Of a stretch of DNA of 64,000 nucleotides, positions 37,475-47,025 are shown one piece after another. The notes beneath the pieces were generated by a model. It did no database searches and was not told the origin of the DNA. It was given only the letters and a program-made list of their open reading frames with translations. The stretch comes from Candidatus Vallotiella adelgis (GTDB taxonomy: Bacteria > Pseudomonadota > Gammaproteobacteria > Burkholderiales > Burkholderiaceae), in NCBI RefSeq assembly GCF_020541305.1, contig NZ_CP047396.1:62001-126000 (forward strand), in the 5' to 3' direction. Position 1 is the first letter of the stretch; each line of letters begins with the position of its first letter. The translations under genes and the position numbers were made by a program.

Positions 37475-37591
37475 ATGAAGGTCATGGCATCAGTTAAGTG
37501 CGTTTGCCGAAATTGCAAAATCATTAAGCGTAAAGGCGTTGTTCGCGTCATTTGCAGCTCAGATCCGCGTCATAAGCAACGCCAAGGCTAA
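37475..37591 (+). CDS. rpmJ: 50S ribosomal protein L36
   Basis: A 38-aa protein read directly from the sequence: [20 protein letters not shown] at the start and [12 protein letters not shown] at the end. The zinc-ribbon ligands Cys11, Cys14, Cys27 and His33 are all present. An extra Cys9 sits where Arg is common. It is the zinc-containing (C+) form of L36. AAGG lies nine bases upstream of the ATG, and rpsM follows after 35 bases. Confidence 0.96.
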   Translation: MKVMASVKCVCRNCKIIKRKGVVRVICSSDPRHKQRQG

Positions 37592-37626
37592 AAGCCACGC
37601 TTGCGCTTTTTGTTTGAGGAAAAACA

Positions 37627-37992
37627 ATGGCTCGTATTGCAGGAGTGAACATCCCGGTTCATAAGCACACCATGATTAGCTTGCAAGCAATCCTCGGTAT
37701 TGGTGCTTCGCGTGCACGGTCAATCTGTGCGTCAGTTGGTATAGATACCTCAAAAAAGGTAAAAGAACTAACTGATGCAGATTTCGAAAAACTTCGAGAT
37801 GAAGTTTCAAAACTTGTCGTCGAAGGCGATCTGCGCCGTGAAGTAACGATGAACATCAAGCGAAAAATGGACATTGGATGTTATCAAGGTGTTCGGCATC
37901 GCAAAGGACTTCCTATGCGTGGTCAGCGCACACGCACGAATGCTCGTACCCGTAAGGGTCCACGTCGGGCAGCCCAGGCGCTAAAGAAATAA
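37627..37992 (+). CDS. rpsM: 30S ribosomal protein S13
   Basis: A 121-aa S13 at the top of the 30S head that contacts P-site tRNA and the 50S subunit. [14 protein letters not shown], the helix-hairpin segment [18 protein letters not shown] and the basic tail [19 protein letters not shown] are the family hallmarks. GAGGAA precedes the ATG. It opens the alpha operon (rpsM-rpsK-rpsD-rpoA-rplQ). Confidence 0.98.
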   Translation: MARIAGVNIPVHKHTMISLQAILGIGASRARSICASVGIDTSKKVKELTDADFEKLRDEVSKLVVEGDLRREVTMNIKRKMDIGCYQGVRHRKGLPMRGQRTRTNARTRKGPRRAAQALKK

Positions 37993-38020
37993 GTAGAACT
38001 TATGGTTACAGGAAAATGTA

Positions 38021-38425
38021 ATGGCTAAGGCTTCGAATAGCAGCGCGGCGCAGCGTATTCGCAAGAAAGTAAAAAAGAACGTTGTTGAAGGTGTAGTGCA
38101 CGTTCATGCATCATTTAATAATACAATTATCACTATTACAGATCGTCAGGGTAACGCATTAGCGTGGGCAACGTCGGGTGGTCAAGGTTTTAAAGGTTCG
38201 AGAAAGTCGACTCCTTTCGCTGCTCAAGTTGCTGCTGAGTCGGCTGGTCGTGTCGCCATGGAATATGGCGTAAAAAACCTTGAAGTCCGAATCAAAGGTC
38301 CTGGTCCAGGTCGTGAATCAGCAGTTCGTGCACTGCACGGTCTTGGCATCAAAATCACGGTGATTTCTGATGAAACGCCAGTGCCGCATAACGGATGCCG
38401 CCCATCAAAGCGTCGACGAATTTGA
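38021..38425 (+). CDS. rpsK: 30S ribosomal protein S11
   Basis: A 134-aa S11 of the 30S platform, near the E site and the Shine-Dalgarno helix. [40 protein letters not shown] and the C-terminal [18 protein letters not shown] are conserved. Length is typical. A hairpin and 148 bases separate it from rpsD. Confidence 0.98.
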   Translation: MAKASNSSAAQRIRKKVKKNVVEGVVHVHASFNNTIITITDRQGNALAWATSGGQGFKGSRKSTPFAAQVAAESAGRVAMEYGVKNLEVRIKGPGPGRESAVRALHGLGIKITVISDETPVPHNGCRPSKRRRI

Positions 38426-38445
38426 TATAAGTAAGCGTATTAAAG

Positions 38446-38474
38446 CCTGCTGCTGCGCACGGCAGCAGGTTTGG
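38446..38474 (+). other. Hairpin between rpsK and rpsD
   Basis: CCTGCTGC and GCAGCAGG form an 8-bp perfect stem with an 8-nt loop (38446-38469), followed by TTTGG. It is probably a weak attenuator or mRNA-stabilising stem rather than a full terminator, since the alpha operon continues. Confidence 0.4.
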
Positions 38475-38573
38475 TACTCTGATTTGTCGGCTAAGTTCAC
38501 CGTTTAGTCTAAAAAGCGAAAACTAGCGCGGATCACATGAATTCTGCGTCAATCAATCGTAAGGAATTGCAAA

Positions 38574-39197
38574 GTGGCACGCTATACCGGTCCGAAAGCA
38601 AAACTATCCCGTCGTGAAGGCACCGATCTATTCTTGAAAAGCGTGCGTCGCTCGCTCACCGATAAATGTAAACTTGATAGTAAGCCCGGGCAGCACGGGC
38701 GTACATCGGGTGTACGCACATCCGACTATGGACTTCAATTGCGTGAAAAGCAAAAAGTTAAGCGGATTTATGGAGTGCTTGAGCGCCAGTTTCGTCGTTA
38801 CTTTATTGAAGCTGATCGCCGAAAAAGCAACACCGGTGAAATGTTACTACAGCTTCTAGAGTCGCGTCTAGACACGGTGGTGTATCGCATAGGATTTGGC
38901 TCAACACGTGCTGAAGCGCGTCAGCTAGTCAGCCATAAAGCGATTACCGTGAATGGTCGAGTAGCGAACATCCCGTCATTACAGGTAAAAGCTGGTGACA
39001 TAGTTTCAGTATGTGAACGATCGAAGAAACAGGTACGAATTCAAGAAGCGTTATCGCTAGCTGAGCAGAATAGTTTTCCCAATTGGTTGTCAGTTGACAC
39101 AAAGAAGTTCGAAGGCATTTTTAAACGAGCGCCTGAACGTAGTGATATCGCTGGCGATATTAACGAAAGCCTGATTGTTGAATTGTATTCACGCTAA
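38574..39197 (+). CDS. rpsD: 30S ribosomal protein S4
   Basis: A 207-aa S4, a primary 16S binder at the mRNA entry and, in E. coli, the repressor of the alpha operon. The start is GTG at 38574, giving [20 protein letters not shown]. The S4 RNA-binding domain ([20 protein letters not shown], then [14 protein letters not shown]) is intact. Length matches the 207-aa betaproteobacterial form without zinc cysteines. AAGGAA precedes the start. Confidence 0.97.
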   Translation: MARYTGPKAKLSRREGTDLFLKSVRRSLTDKCKLDSKPGQHGRTSGVRTSDYGLQLREKQKVKRIYGVLERQFRRYFIEADRRKSNTGEMLLQLLESRLDTVVYRIGFGSTRAEARQLVSHKAITVNGRVANIPSLQVKAGDIVSVCERSKKQVRIQEALSLAEQNSFPNWLSVDTKKFEGIFKRAPERSDIAGDINESLIVELYSR

Positions 39198-39318
39198 TTG
39201 AAGCGACAGCTGAGATTTTATCCACGTTAGTGCGCTGATAGTTTAGCTTCTCGTTTTTAGGTTATTGTCAGTCAACCTTATCGGTGTAACGAGCCGAGGG
39301 TATTGAAAAGGAAGACTC

Positions 39319-40296
39319 ATGCAAACTAGTTTGTTGAAGCCTAAAATTATTGCGGTAGATTCGCTTGGCGACAATTACGCGAAAGTAGTTATGGAACCCT
39401 TTGAGCGTGGTTATGCCCATACCCTAGGCAATGCGCTGCGGCGTGTTTTATTATCCTCAATGACTGGATATGCACCGACAGAAGTAACAATTGTTGGAGT
39501 TGTTCACGAGTATTCGACGCTTGATGGTGTGCAAGAAGACGTAGTTAATCTGCTATTAAATCTCAAAGGCGTAGTATTCAAGTTGCATAATCGTGCTGAA
39601 GTAACTGTCATGCTACGCAAAGAGGGCGAAAGCATGGTGACCGCTGGTGACATTGAGGTACCACATGATTGTGATGTCATGAATCCAGGGCATGTTATCG
39701 CCCATCTATCTAAAGGCGGTAAGCTCAATGCACAGATTAAGGTCGAAAAAGGACGTGGCTATATTCCAGGAAATGTACGCTTATATGGCGATGAAAGTAC
39801 TAAAGTCATCGGCCGCATTGTTCTCGATGCATCCTTCTCGCCAGTTCGCCGAGTGAGTTATGCAGTCGAAAGTGCGCGAGTAGAGCAGCGTACCGATCTA
39901 GATAAACTTGTAATGAGTATCGAGACCAATGGCGTTATTGCCCCGGAAGAAGCAATTCGCCAATCAGCTAGTATTCTAGTCGACCAGTTGTCTGTATTCG
40001 CTGCGCTAGAAGGTACCGAAATAACAGCTGAAACACCATTTCGTGCGCCGCAGATCGATCCAATTTTGCTACATCCGGTTGATGATCTCGAGCTGACAGT
40101 CCGTTCTGCCAACTGTCTCAAAGCTGAGAATATCTACTATATTGGCGATCTAATTCAGCGCACAGAGAACGAGCTATTAAAAACGCCTAATTTAGGTCGA
40201 AAGTCATTGAATGAAATTAAGGAAGTACTCGCTTTACGTGGTTTAACGCTTAACATGAAGCTAGAGAATTGGCCGCCATCTGGCTTTGAAAAATAA
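39319..40296 (+). CDS. rpoA: DNA-directed RNA polymerase subunit alpha
   Basis: A 325-aa alpha subunit. The N-terminal domain (to about residue 230) that dimerises and nucleates core assembly carries [20 protein letters not shown]. The C-terminal domain (about 245-310) that binds UP elements and activators carries [20 protein letters not shown] and [16 protein letters not shown]. Both are intact and length is typical. GGAAG precedes the ATG. It lies between rpsD and rplQ in the alpha operon. Confidence 0.99.
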   Translation: MQTSLLKPKIIAVDSLGDNYAKVVMEPFERGYAHTLGNALRRVLLSSMTGYAPTEVTIVGVVHEYSTLDGVQEDVVNLLLNLKGVVFKLHNRAEVTVMLRKEGESMVTAGDIEVPHDCDVMNPGHVIAHLSKGGKLNAQIKVEKGRGYIPGNVRLYGDESTKVIGRIVLDASFSPVRRVSYAVESARVEQRTDLDKLVMSIETNGVIAPEEAIRQSASILVDQLSVFAALEGTEITAETPFRAPQIDPILLHPVDDLELTVRSANCLKAENIYYIGDLIQRTENELLKTPNLGRKSLNEIKEVLALRGLTLNMKLENWPPSGFEK

Positions 40297-40455
40297 TAGT
40301 TAGATACTATCGCTATGTGTTTTTATTAACACATAATAACGTAGATTTTCTTAAAAAATTTATTTCTTGTATATCTTATACAAGTATATATCTATATTTT
40401 ATCATAGTGTCGCAATAGAAAATCTAGATTAAAACCCTGAATCAAGGAAATTAAC

Positions 40456-40860
40456 ATGCGTCACCGTCATGGTTTGCGAAAGTTAAACCGAACGAGCAGC
40501 CACCGCTTAGCAATGCTACGCAATATGTCGAACTCGTTGATTAAAAAAGAAGCTATCAAGACAACTTTGCCTAAAGCAAAAGAGCTTCGTAAAGTTGTCG
40601 AGCCACTAATCACGCTAGGAAAAGAGTCATCTGTTGCTAACCGTCGTCTTGCTTTCGCGCGGTTACGCGATGATCAGTCGGTATCGAAGTTATTCCAAGT
40701 ATTTAGTCAGCGCTATGCAGCGCGACCAGGTGGCTATCTGCGAATCCTGAAGTTTGGCTTCCGTGTTGGCGACAACGCGCCGATGGCACTAGTTGAGTTA
40801 GTTGATCGCCCGGCGATCATGATCGAGAAATCGGCAGAAGTAGCAAAAATAAATAAATAA
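40456..40860 (+). CDS. rplQ: 50S ribosomal protein L17
   Basis: A 134-aa L17 near the tunnel exit. [20 protein letters not shown] is diagnostic, with [20 protein letters not shown] in the middle. The C-terminus extends slightly beyond the core as in other betaproteobacteria. AAGGAA precedes the ATG. The 159-base gap from rpoA is AT-rich and holds only a small 8-bp hairpin at 40314-40335. This is the last gene of the ribosomal superoperon. Confidence 0.98.
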   Translation: MRHRHGLRKLNRTSSHRLAMLRNMSNSLIKKEAIKTTLPKAKELRKVVEPLITLGKESSVANRRLAFARLRDDQSVSKLFQVFSQRYAARPGGYLRILKFGFRVGDNAPMALVELVDRPAIMIEKSAEVAKINK

Positions 40861-40867
40861 TTTAATT

Positions 40868-40895
40868 TTGTTATGTATTTCACCCTGAATATAAT
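40868..40895 (+). promoter_or_regulatory. Candidate promoter of cutA
   Basis: TTGTTA, a 16-bp spacer and a perfect TATAAT, 48 bases upstream of the cutA ATG and just after rplQ. Confidence 0.5.
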
Positions 40896-40943
40896 AAAGG
40901 CTGCTGTTCAGTTGGTTGTCGCTTAGGTGCTAAGAAGAGATGT

Positions 40944-41276
40944 ATGTCATCAACCGTTATTTTAATATTTACGACATTGCCTGATGTCTCGGCTGCAGTG
41001 ATGATGGCTCGTTCTGTATTAGATGCTCGGTTGGCAGCTTGCGCGACGCAACTTGCGCCATCGAGTTCGATCTATTGCTGGCAAGGCAGCCTTGAGCGGT
41101 CAGATGAGATACCACTTCTATTCAAAACGGCGGTGGAACGCGCACTTGAATTACAAAAATTTATTTCTGCTAACCATCCATATCAGATACCAGAGATTTT
41201 ATCTTGGTCTGCTACCTCGCTACCTGCTTATGCATTGTGGGTGAACGCAGAGACATCACATCCGACATATGTTTAG
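40944..41276 (+). CDS. cutA: CutA1-family divalent-cation tolerance protein
   Basis: A 110-aa trimeric CutA1 homologue. The family pattern is clear: VILIFTTLPDVSAA at the start, SIYCWQGSLERSDEIPLLFK in the middle and NHPYQIPEILSWSA toward the end. CutA was linked genetically to copper tolerance in E. coli, but its molecular role is unsettled. In Burkholderia cutA follows rplQ and is followed, as I recall, by dsbD. Here nothing recognisable follows. GAGA upstream is a weak ribosome-binding site. Confidence 0.9.
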   Translation: MSSTVILIFTTLPDVSAAVMMARSVLDARLAACATQLAPSSSIYCWQGSLERSDEIPLLFKTAVERALELQKFISANHPYQIPEILSWSATSLPAYALWVNAETSHPTYV

Positions 41277-42097
41277 TTCGTCTTTTAAACGTTAGGACTC
41301 TGCGTCATATTTAATTGCTATCTTGGCATCGGCGCCGATTCTTGACGGTGTTATTGGTGATTCTAACTTATAGCCTGTGTGTAGATAAGAATAATCTTCT
41401 TAGTCTAAAAGATATGAAATAGCTTAGCAGTAAAAACTAAGCACAGTATAAGCTCAACGATAACTCATCAAGAAAACGCATAATTGAGACTTATACCAAG
41501 GTAACGTTTAATCTTACTTCCCAGTTCGCCGATAATAATTTAGAATTAATCGAGAATTAGCCAAAAATATAGTTTTTGCTTAAACTAATATCGAATCTAG
41601 CTTACGTTTTTATATATATCGACTAGATGTAGATTAATAATGTTACATTATTCGTATAAGCATCTCTGTGATAACACGTTATCTTGTCTATAGACAAATC
41701 CTCTAGTGCAATATCAGCCTATTATGCTGAGCGTTAGATAATAGCGCTTAAAGTGTTGTTGTAGTGCATCTATTCGGTGCCCTTAATTAGGTTCGATTGC
41801 TATGCATAATTTCAGCGGCTACTCTTATATATATTATTTAATACCTAGCGATTGCTCTCGTCAACTTTTAGTGCTAGTAGTCATGCACTATGAGATTATA
41901 GTGTACCAATATTCTTTGATCTATTGGGATGGGTTATCCCTATCAATAGATAGTCTTAATCTATAGATTAAGCTAATTAATTAATCTAATTATAGGTTTC
42001 GCGACGACATAGACAGCCTCGAAGCAAAATGGCGACGACAAACAGCATCAGCTGTTTTTTTGAATTTTTACTCTCTTACTAAGAGCTATCTATTTCT
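41277..42097. other. Gene-free AT-rich spacer between cutA and guaA
   Basis: 821 bases without a credible gene. I looked for dsbD, which I expect after cutA in Burkholderia, and found no convincing remnant. The stretch from about 41900 is rich in TTAAT repeats. It coincides with one of the two proposed inversion breakpoints. Confidence 0.55.
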
Positions 42098-43681
42098 ATG
42101 CATGACAAAATCCTGATCCTTGACTTTGGATCCCAAGTTACTCAGTTAATTGCACGGCGCGTGCGTGAGGCACATATCTACTCCGAGGTTCATCCCTATG
42201 ATGTCGATGATACATTTGTGCGAACATTTAATCCAAAAGGTGTAATTTTGTCAGGCGGTCCAGGTTCGGTTACTGATACGGATGCGCCACGTGTACCACA
42301 GGCTGTGTTTAACCTAGGTGTACCGGTGTTAGGCATTTGTTACGGTATGCAGGCGATGGCGCTGCAACTCGGCGGAAAGGTCGAATCCTGCCATGTACGA
42401 GAGTTCGGCTATGCCGAGGTACATGCAGTTAATCATACGAGGCTATTAGAGACAATCGAAGATTTCATGACGCCAGAAGGTCATAGTATGCTGAAGGTCT
42501 GGATGAGCCACGGCGATAAGGTGGTCGAGATACCACCTGGTTTTAAGCTAATGGCTTCTACTCAGTCATGTCAGATTGCAGCGATAGCTGATGAAGATCG
42601 GCAGTTCTATGGATTGCAGTGGCATCCAGAAGTTACGCATACGAATAAAGGTCGTAATATGTTGAATCGGTTCGTTCTCGAATTATGCGGCGCAAAGCCA
42701 GATTGGGAAATAGAATGCCATGTTACTGAAATAGTGCAACAGATCCGTGCACAGGTTGGTCATGAACAGGTGATGCTTGGATTATCTGGTGGCGTTGATT
42801 CATCAGTTACAGCAGCATTACTGCATCGTGCAATTGGCGACCAATTGACATGTGTGTTCGTCGACCACGGCTTGTTAAGACTGAACGAGGCAGAACATGT
42901 CATAGAGACATTTAGTAGGAATCTTAGGTTAAAAGTAATTTATATTAACGCTGGCAATAGCTTCATGGATAAGCTAGCTAGCGTTTCTGACCCGGAACAG
43001 AAAAGAAAAATTATTGGCGCAGAATTTATTACAGTGTTTCAGAATCAGGCTCGTAATCTAACTAACGTTAAATGGTTTGCGCAAGGTACGATCTATTCAG
43101 ATGTAATCGAATCATCTGAAAAAGGTAAAAAAGGTACACATATGATTAAGAGCCACCACAACGTAGCTGGATTACCAGAAATACTAAATCTTAAACTGCT
43201 CGAACCACTGCGTAAATTATTCAAGGACGAAGTTCGATCGCTTGGTATTAAGCTTGGTCTACCATCGTCGATGGTATATCGGCATCCATTCCCTGGGCCA
43301 GGGCTTGGTGTTCGGATAATCGGCGAGGTTAATCGCAAGTTTGCTGATCTGCTGCGTAAGGCCGATGCGATTTTTATTGAAATATTGCGTACAACACTGG
43401 ATCCAGACAGCGGAAAATACTGGTATGAGCTAACTAGTCAAGCGTTTGCGGTTTTTTTACCGGTGCGCAGCGTTGGCGTGATGGGCGATGGCCGGACATA
43501 TGACTATGTCATCGCACTGCGTGCAGTACAGACAGATGATTTTATGACCGCGCATTGGGCGCATTTACCCCACGAATTGCTCGGGCATGCTTCGAATCGC
43601 ATCATTAATGAGGTGAAGGGTATTAATCGTGTTGTATACGATATCTCAGGTAAACCGCCGGCAACAATTGAGTGGGAATAA
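42098..43681 (+). CDS. guaA: GMP synthase (glutamine-hydrolysing)
   Basis: A 527-aa GMP synthase that amidates XMP to GMP with glutamine and ATP. The class I amidotransferase domain (about 1-205) has the catalytic triad Cys81 (GICYGMQ), His176 and Glu178 (QWHPEVT). The ATP-pyrophosphatase domain has the P-loop SGGVDSS (about 230-236). The C-terminal dimerisation domain ends KPPATIEWE. All are intact. In Burkholderia guaA follows guaB directly; here guaB lies 8.7 kb away on the opposite strand. No clear ribosome-binding site is visible. Confidence 0.98.
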   Translation: MHDKILILDFGSQVTQLIARRVREAHIYSEVHPYDVDDTFVRTFNPKGVILSGGPGSVTDTDAPRVPQAVFNLGVPVLGICYGMQAMALQLGGKVESCHVREFGYAEVHAVNHTRLLETIEDFMTPEGHSMLKVWMSHGDKVVEIPPGFKLMASTQSCQIAAIADEDRQFYGLQWHPEVTHTNKGRNMLNRFVLELCGAKPDWEIECHVTEIVQQIRAQVGHEQVMLGLSGGVDSSVTAALLHRAIGDQLTCVFVDHGLLRLNEAEHVIETFSRNLRLKVIYINAGNSFMDKLASVSDPEQKRKIIGAEFITVFQNQARNLTNVKWFAQGTIYSDVIESSEKGKKGTHMIKSHHNVAGLPEILNLKLLEPLRKLFKDEVRSLGIKLGLPSSMVYRHPFPGPGLGVRIIGEVNRKFADLLRKADAIFIEILRTTLDPDSGKYWYELTSQAFAVFLPVRSVGVMGDGRTYDYVIALRAVQTDDFMTAHWAHLPHELLGHASNRIINEVKGINRVVYDISGKPPATIEWE

Positions 43682-43713
43682 TTTTTTCTACATGCTAGTG
43701 GTTATAACTTTCA

Positions 43714-43762
43714 AGTTCTGCTATCCCCCTAAGAGCTAAGCTCTTAGGGGGATAGCAGAACT
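43714..43762. repeat. Perfect 23-bp inverted repeat (hairpin) between guaA and tRNA-Ser
   Basis: Arms 43714-43736 and 43740-43762 are exact reverse complements with a 3-base loop TAA. It lies between two convergent genes, 33 bases after the guaA stop, and contains a CCCCC/GGGGG block. There is no T-run on either side, so it is not a canonical terminator, though it could act bidirectionally as an end-protecting stem. Confidence 0.95.
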
Positions 43763-43888
43763 GCAGCGATGTAGATATATAATACTTGGCACAGTATTTT
43801 TTCTGAGTAAAAATCATACTCAGTAGATTTTATATTTCGAGCTTTTACTGCTCTGGCTACGAGGGTTTGGATAGTAGACGTATATCTC

Positions 43889-43979
43889 TGGTGGAGAGAG
43901 GGGGATTCGAACCCTCGATAGGCTATGAACCTATACACGCTTTCCAGGCGTGCGACTTAAACCACTCATCCATCTCTCC
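43889..43979 (-). tRNA. tRNA-Ser (GGA)
   Basis: A 91-nt class II tRNA on the minus strand with acceptor GGAGAGA paired to TCTCTCC, a long variable arm, anticodon GGA in cctGGAaag and encoded CCA. A tRNA-Ser beside guaA is, as I recall, the Burkholderia arrangement. Confidence 0.97.
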
Positions 43980-44114
43980 AATAGATTCATTTTAGCAGTA
44001 TCGGAAATACTAAACAAGGAAGTAATCCTAGCTATCTGCGTACTACCTACCCAGTAGCAATGTATCAGAAGTTGATTTTCTGATTGTATTTAGCATAATA
44101 ACATATAAAAACGT

Positions 44115-44143
44115 TTGACTCTGTGCATGACATCGCCTATCAT
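44115..44143 (+). promoter_or_regulatory. Promoter of the cold-shock gene
   Basis: TTGACT, a 17-bp spacer and TATCAT. The predicted transcript starts near 44150 and has a leader of about 139 nt before the ATG. Long structured leaders are typical of cspA-type mRNAs. The leader contains a short stem CCTGC/GCAGG at about 44250. Confidence 0.65.
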
Positions 44144-44288
44144 AGGCAGATGAAGTTTTCAAGATGTCTGATTGCTGTTCATCAGCTGTCCGCGACCCAC
44201 GCAGTATGCTCGTTGTCCTCTCCCTCTTGATCGCTTCCGTACTGCCTGCAATACGCAGGAAACATTTATTTTTTTGAGGGATTCTCTT

Positions 44289-44492
44289 ATGGATACCGGT
44301 ATTGTTAAGTGGTTTAATGACAGCAAAGGTTTTGGTTTTATTACGCCAGATGCTGGAGGCGAAGACTTATTCGCACATTTTTCTGAAATCACTGGAGAGG
44401 GTTTTAAGACTCTTGTAGAGAACCAACGTGTCAGCTACCAAGTAAAACGTGGTCCTAAAGGACTACAAGCCGCGAACATTAAGCCGCTATAA
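44289..44492 (+). CDS. cspA: Cold-shock domain protein (CspA family)
   Basis: A 67-aa single cold-shock domain, an OB-fold that binds single-stranded nucleic acid and acts as an RNA chaperone. RNP1 (KGFGFI) and RNP2 (LFAHFS, standing for VFVHFS) are intact. The start at 44289 ([16 protein letters not shown]) is preceded by GAGGG; the open frame upstream is leader. Whether it is cold-induced or constitutive cannot be told from sequence. The promoter and long leader point to CspA-type control. Confidence 0.95.
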   Translation: MDTGIVKWFNDSKGFGFITPDAGGEDLFAHFSEITGEGFKTLVENQRVSYQVKRGPKGLQAANIKPL

Positions 44493-44604
44493 AGCGTGAG
44501 ATATACACTCTATTTATTCTCTGCTAGCATCCCGAAGTGCTTTAGTAGCGGATCGGGATGCGACTTAACTAGTCTAGTAGAACAGACATCGCTGTTCGTT
44601 CGGT

Positions 44605-44630
44605 CTTAGCAAATCTACTTAGCAAATCTA
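44605..44630. repeat. Exact 13-bp tandem duplication
   Basis: CTTAGCAAATCTA occurs twice in a row. The second copy forms the left arm of the hairpin at 44618-44654, so the duplication gives two alternative left arms. Confidence 0.9.
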
Positions 44631-44668
44631 ATTAGATGTAATAAATTTGCTAAGCGGTTGCTTTTTTC
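44618..44668 (+). terminator. Putative terminator after cspA
   Basis: CTTAGCAAAT pairs perfectly with ATTTGCTAAG (44645-44654), and GCTTTTTT follows at 44660. The 17-base loop and the offset T-run make it a moderate candidate. Its position suits cspA; bioB converges from the other side. Confidence 0.55.
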
Positions 44669-44726
44669 TCTTTATCACATATTCGTGTTTGCGGCGTGCA
44701 TTCGAGAATTGACTGACTTAGCTTAG

Positions 44727-45773
44727 TTATCGCTGAGATTTTTCAACCCATTGGATCGGAGTAGACTCCTGGCTCGTTGCACCCAGTCGACGAATCAGCT
44801 CACGATCTTTATCAGGAGCTGGGTTAGAGGTAGTCAATAATTTCTCGCCGATAAATACCGAGCCAGCACCCGCAAAAAGAGAAAGCGCCTGAAGCTCATC
44901 ACTCATATGCTCGCGTCCGGATGAAAGTCGGATAACAGAGGTTGGCATTACTATTCTAGCTACTGCTATTGTACGCACAAACTCTAATCCATCAATGTCG
45001 CTCTTGTGCTCAAGACGTGTGCCTTCGATGGGCATTAAGGAGTTAACTGGAACTGACTCCGGATGTTCCGGAAGATTCGCTAATGTTTGTAACATGCCGA
45101 CTCGATCTGCACGTGATTCCCCCATTCCAACAATGCCACCGCAGCAAACATTTATTCCTGCGTTTCGCACACACTCAAGTGTATCCAGCCGCTCTTGCAA
45201 AGTACGCGTGGTAGTGACTGAGGTATAGTACTCAGGACTAGAGTCAATATTATGGTTATAGTAGTCTAGACCTGAATCAGCTAGGCGCTGTGCCTGTGTG
45301 TTGTTTAGCATACCCAGCGTTACACAGGCTTCTAGCCCCAACGCTTTTACGCCTTCTACCATCTCACAGACCTGATCTAGATCACGATCGCGTGGACTTC
45401 GCCACGCAGCCCCCATACAAAATCGCTGCACACCATCGGCTTTAGCCTGCGTAGCAGCCTCTAGTACTGCATCAATACTCATCAATGCAGTGGCTTTTAG
45501 GTCAATTTCGGCGTGAACCGATTGACTGCAATAGCCACAGTCTTCTGGGCATCCACCCGTCTTAATAGATAGCAATTGAGAAATTTGCAGGCCGCGATCG
45601 GCATGATAGCGTCGTTGTGTAGTATGAGCGCGATACAGCAGATCATCGAATGGCAAATTGAACAGCGTCGTAATTTGCTCGCGCGTCCAGTCGTGTCGGA
45701 CCGACGTTGCGTTTTCATCAGACGGACTAGGGGAATGAGAATTGGTCGATGATTCTGTTGTCCTAATCGACAT
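44727..45773 (-). CDS. bioB: Biotin synthase BioB
   Basis: A 348-aa radical-SAM enzyme that inserts sulfur into dethiobiotin to give biotin. The [4Fe-4S] motif is Cys75-x3-Cys79-x2-Cys82 ([12 protein letters not shown]). [28 protein letters not shown] and the Arg of IRLSSGRE near the [2Fe-2S] site are present. The first 28 residues are a variable extension, as in Burkholderia. It stands alone: no bioA, bioD or bioF lies in the window, whereas these are clustered in relatives. GGAGAG precedes the ATG, and a 16-base-period duplication overlaps the start. Confidence 0.97.
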   Translation of the reverse strand: MSIRTTESSTNSHSPSPSDENATSVRHDWTREQITTLFNLPFDDLLYRAHTTQRRYHADRGLQISQLLSIKTGGCPEDCGYCSQSVHAEIDLKATALMSIDAVLEAATQAKADGVQRFCMGAAWRSPRDRDLDQVCEMVEGVKALGLEACVTLGMLNNTQAQRLADSGLDYYNHNIDSSPEYYTSVTTTRTLQERLDTLECVRNAGINVCCGGIVGMGESRADRVGMLQTLANLPEHPESVPVNSLMPIEGTRLEHKSDIDGLEFVRTIAVARIVMPTSVIRLSSGREHMSDELQALSLFAGAGSVFIGEKLLTTSNPAPDKDRELIRRLGATSQESTPIQWVEKSQR

Positions 45774-45798
45774 ATACAGATACTCTCCTATACAGATA
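45773..45798. repeat. Imperfect tandem duplication at the bioB start
   Basis: TATACAGATA recurs with a 16-base period (45773-45782 and 45789-45798). The copy next to the gene overlaps the start codon, and the spacer CTCTCC encodes the ribosome-binding site on the minus strand. Confidence 0.6.
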
Positions 45799-46242
45799 GT
45801 GGGATATAAATGGGCTGTGGCAATACGTATAGATATGACTCAAATGACTGGCGTAGTCATGGCCATAGTATTACTAATTGCTTATGCTTATTTAAAGATA
45901 AGATAACGACTTTTTAAGTCTATGCCGATAGTATTCGTGTATTATAGCAGAATTAGTATCAGTTGACCTATGCAAAGATAGATAATCTTAAAATCAGAAA
46001 ATCTAGCATCTAGAGTACTAGATCTATGGTATCTGAACACTAAACTTAGTCGAATAGATGATTTCGTGCCTTAGTTTATATAATGTGAATTATTGTATTT
46101 TGTATGCTAAAAGCTAAGTTGCTATATCTTCGCTAGTGAGCATATAGCACTAATTAGTAGTAATATGTAATATTATTGCAACCTCTTTTATATAATCTAT
46201 GTAAGCATTAATCATTGACTGATTGATACAAACTTAAAAAAA
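45774..46242. other. Spacer upstream of bioB
   Basis: 469 bases without a recognisable gene; I found no bioD remnant. An extended -10 element TGCTATAAT on the minus strand (45941-45949) with no good -35 could be the bioB promoter and would give a leader of about 160 nt. Confidence 0.4.
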
Positions 46243-47025
46243 TTATTTACTTCTGATGCGAAATAGGCGAAAAAAGTTGGCTGATGTCGCCGCGCCAAGT
46301 TGTTCTGCTTCGATACCTCGTAACTGTGCGACAAAACGTCCTATATGACTAACGTACGCAGGCTCATTTGGCTTTCCCCGGTACGGTATAGGCGCCAGAT
46401 AGGGCGAATCTGTTTCGAGCAATAATCGTTCAAGCGGTACTTTTTTAGCGATTTCTTGGATTTTTATTGCATTCTTAAACGTTACAATTCCAGACAGCGA
46501 AATGAAAAAATTTTGTGTAAGGGCTGCCTGCGCAACATCCCATGTCTCAGTAAAACAATGCATTACGCCGCCAACTTCAGCGGCGCCTTCTTCTTGCATG
46601 ATCCGAAGCGTATCCTTGGCGGCGGAACGCATGTGGATAATCAACGGTTTTCCAGTGGCACGCGCAGCTTGAATATGCGTGCGGAATCGTGGTTGCTGCC
46701 ATGCCATAACATCTAATGTGCGCCCTTTGAGCTGATAGTAATCTAACCCGGTTTCTCCAATTGCAATAACCTTCGGATCTTGCGCGAGCGAAATTAGTTC
46801 ATCAACATCCGGCTCACGCGCATGTTCATAATCTGGATGCACACCTACTGATGCAAAGATATGTGGATATGCGTGGGCGATTTTTAGTACAGACGGGAAT
46901 GTATCAAGATCGATGCTAACGCATAGTGCATGGGTTACCGAATTAATCTGCATCTGTTCAAGCACATCCGGCAGACGTTGGGCTATTCCGCTTAAATTAA
47001 TGTGACAATGTGAGTCGATAAACAT
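46243..47025 (-). CDS. tatD: TatD-family metal-dependent hydrolase
   Basis: A 260-aa TIM-barrel DNase/hydrolase of the TatD (YcfH-like) family. Metal-binding motifs are MFIDSHCHINL at the start, GETGLDYY near 100, IIHMRSA near 125, VMHCFTE near 155 and LLLETDSPYLAP near 205. The start is the ATG at 47025; the frame is open a little further but without conserved residues. In Burkholderia it follows holB in a tmk-holB-tatD run, and the same order is kept here with a longer gap. Its physiological substrate is uncertain. Confidence 0.94.
   Translation of the reverse strand: MFIDSHCHINLSGIAQRLPDVLEQMQINSVTHALCVSIDLDTFPSVLKIAHAYPHIFASVGVHPDYEHAREPDVDELISLAQDPKVIAIGETGLDYYQLKGRTLDVMAWQQPRFRTHIQAARATGKPLIIHMRSAAKDTLRIMQEEGAAEVGGVMHCFTETWDVAQAALTQNFFISLSGIVTFKNAIKIQEIAKKVPLERLLLETDSPYLAPIPYRGKPNEPAYVSHIGRFVAQLRGIEAEQLGAATSANFFRLFRIRSK

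Noticed and set aside
41277-42097. A dsbD remnant after cutA
   Set aside because: Expected from gene order, but I could not read any thioredoxin-like or transmembrane DsbD motif; left as unassigned spacer.
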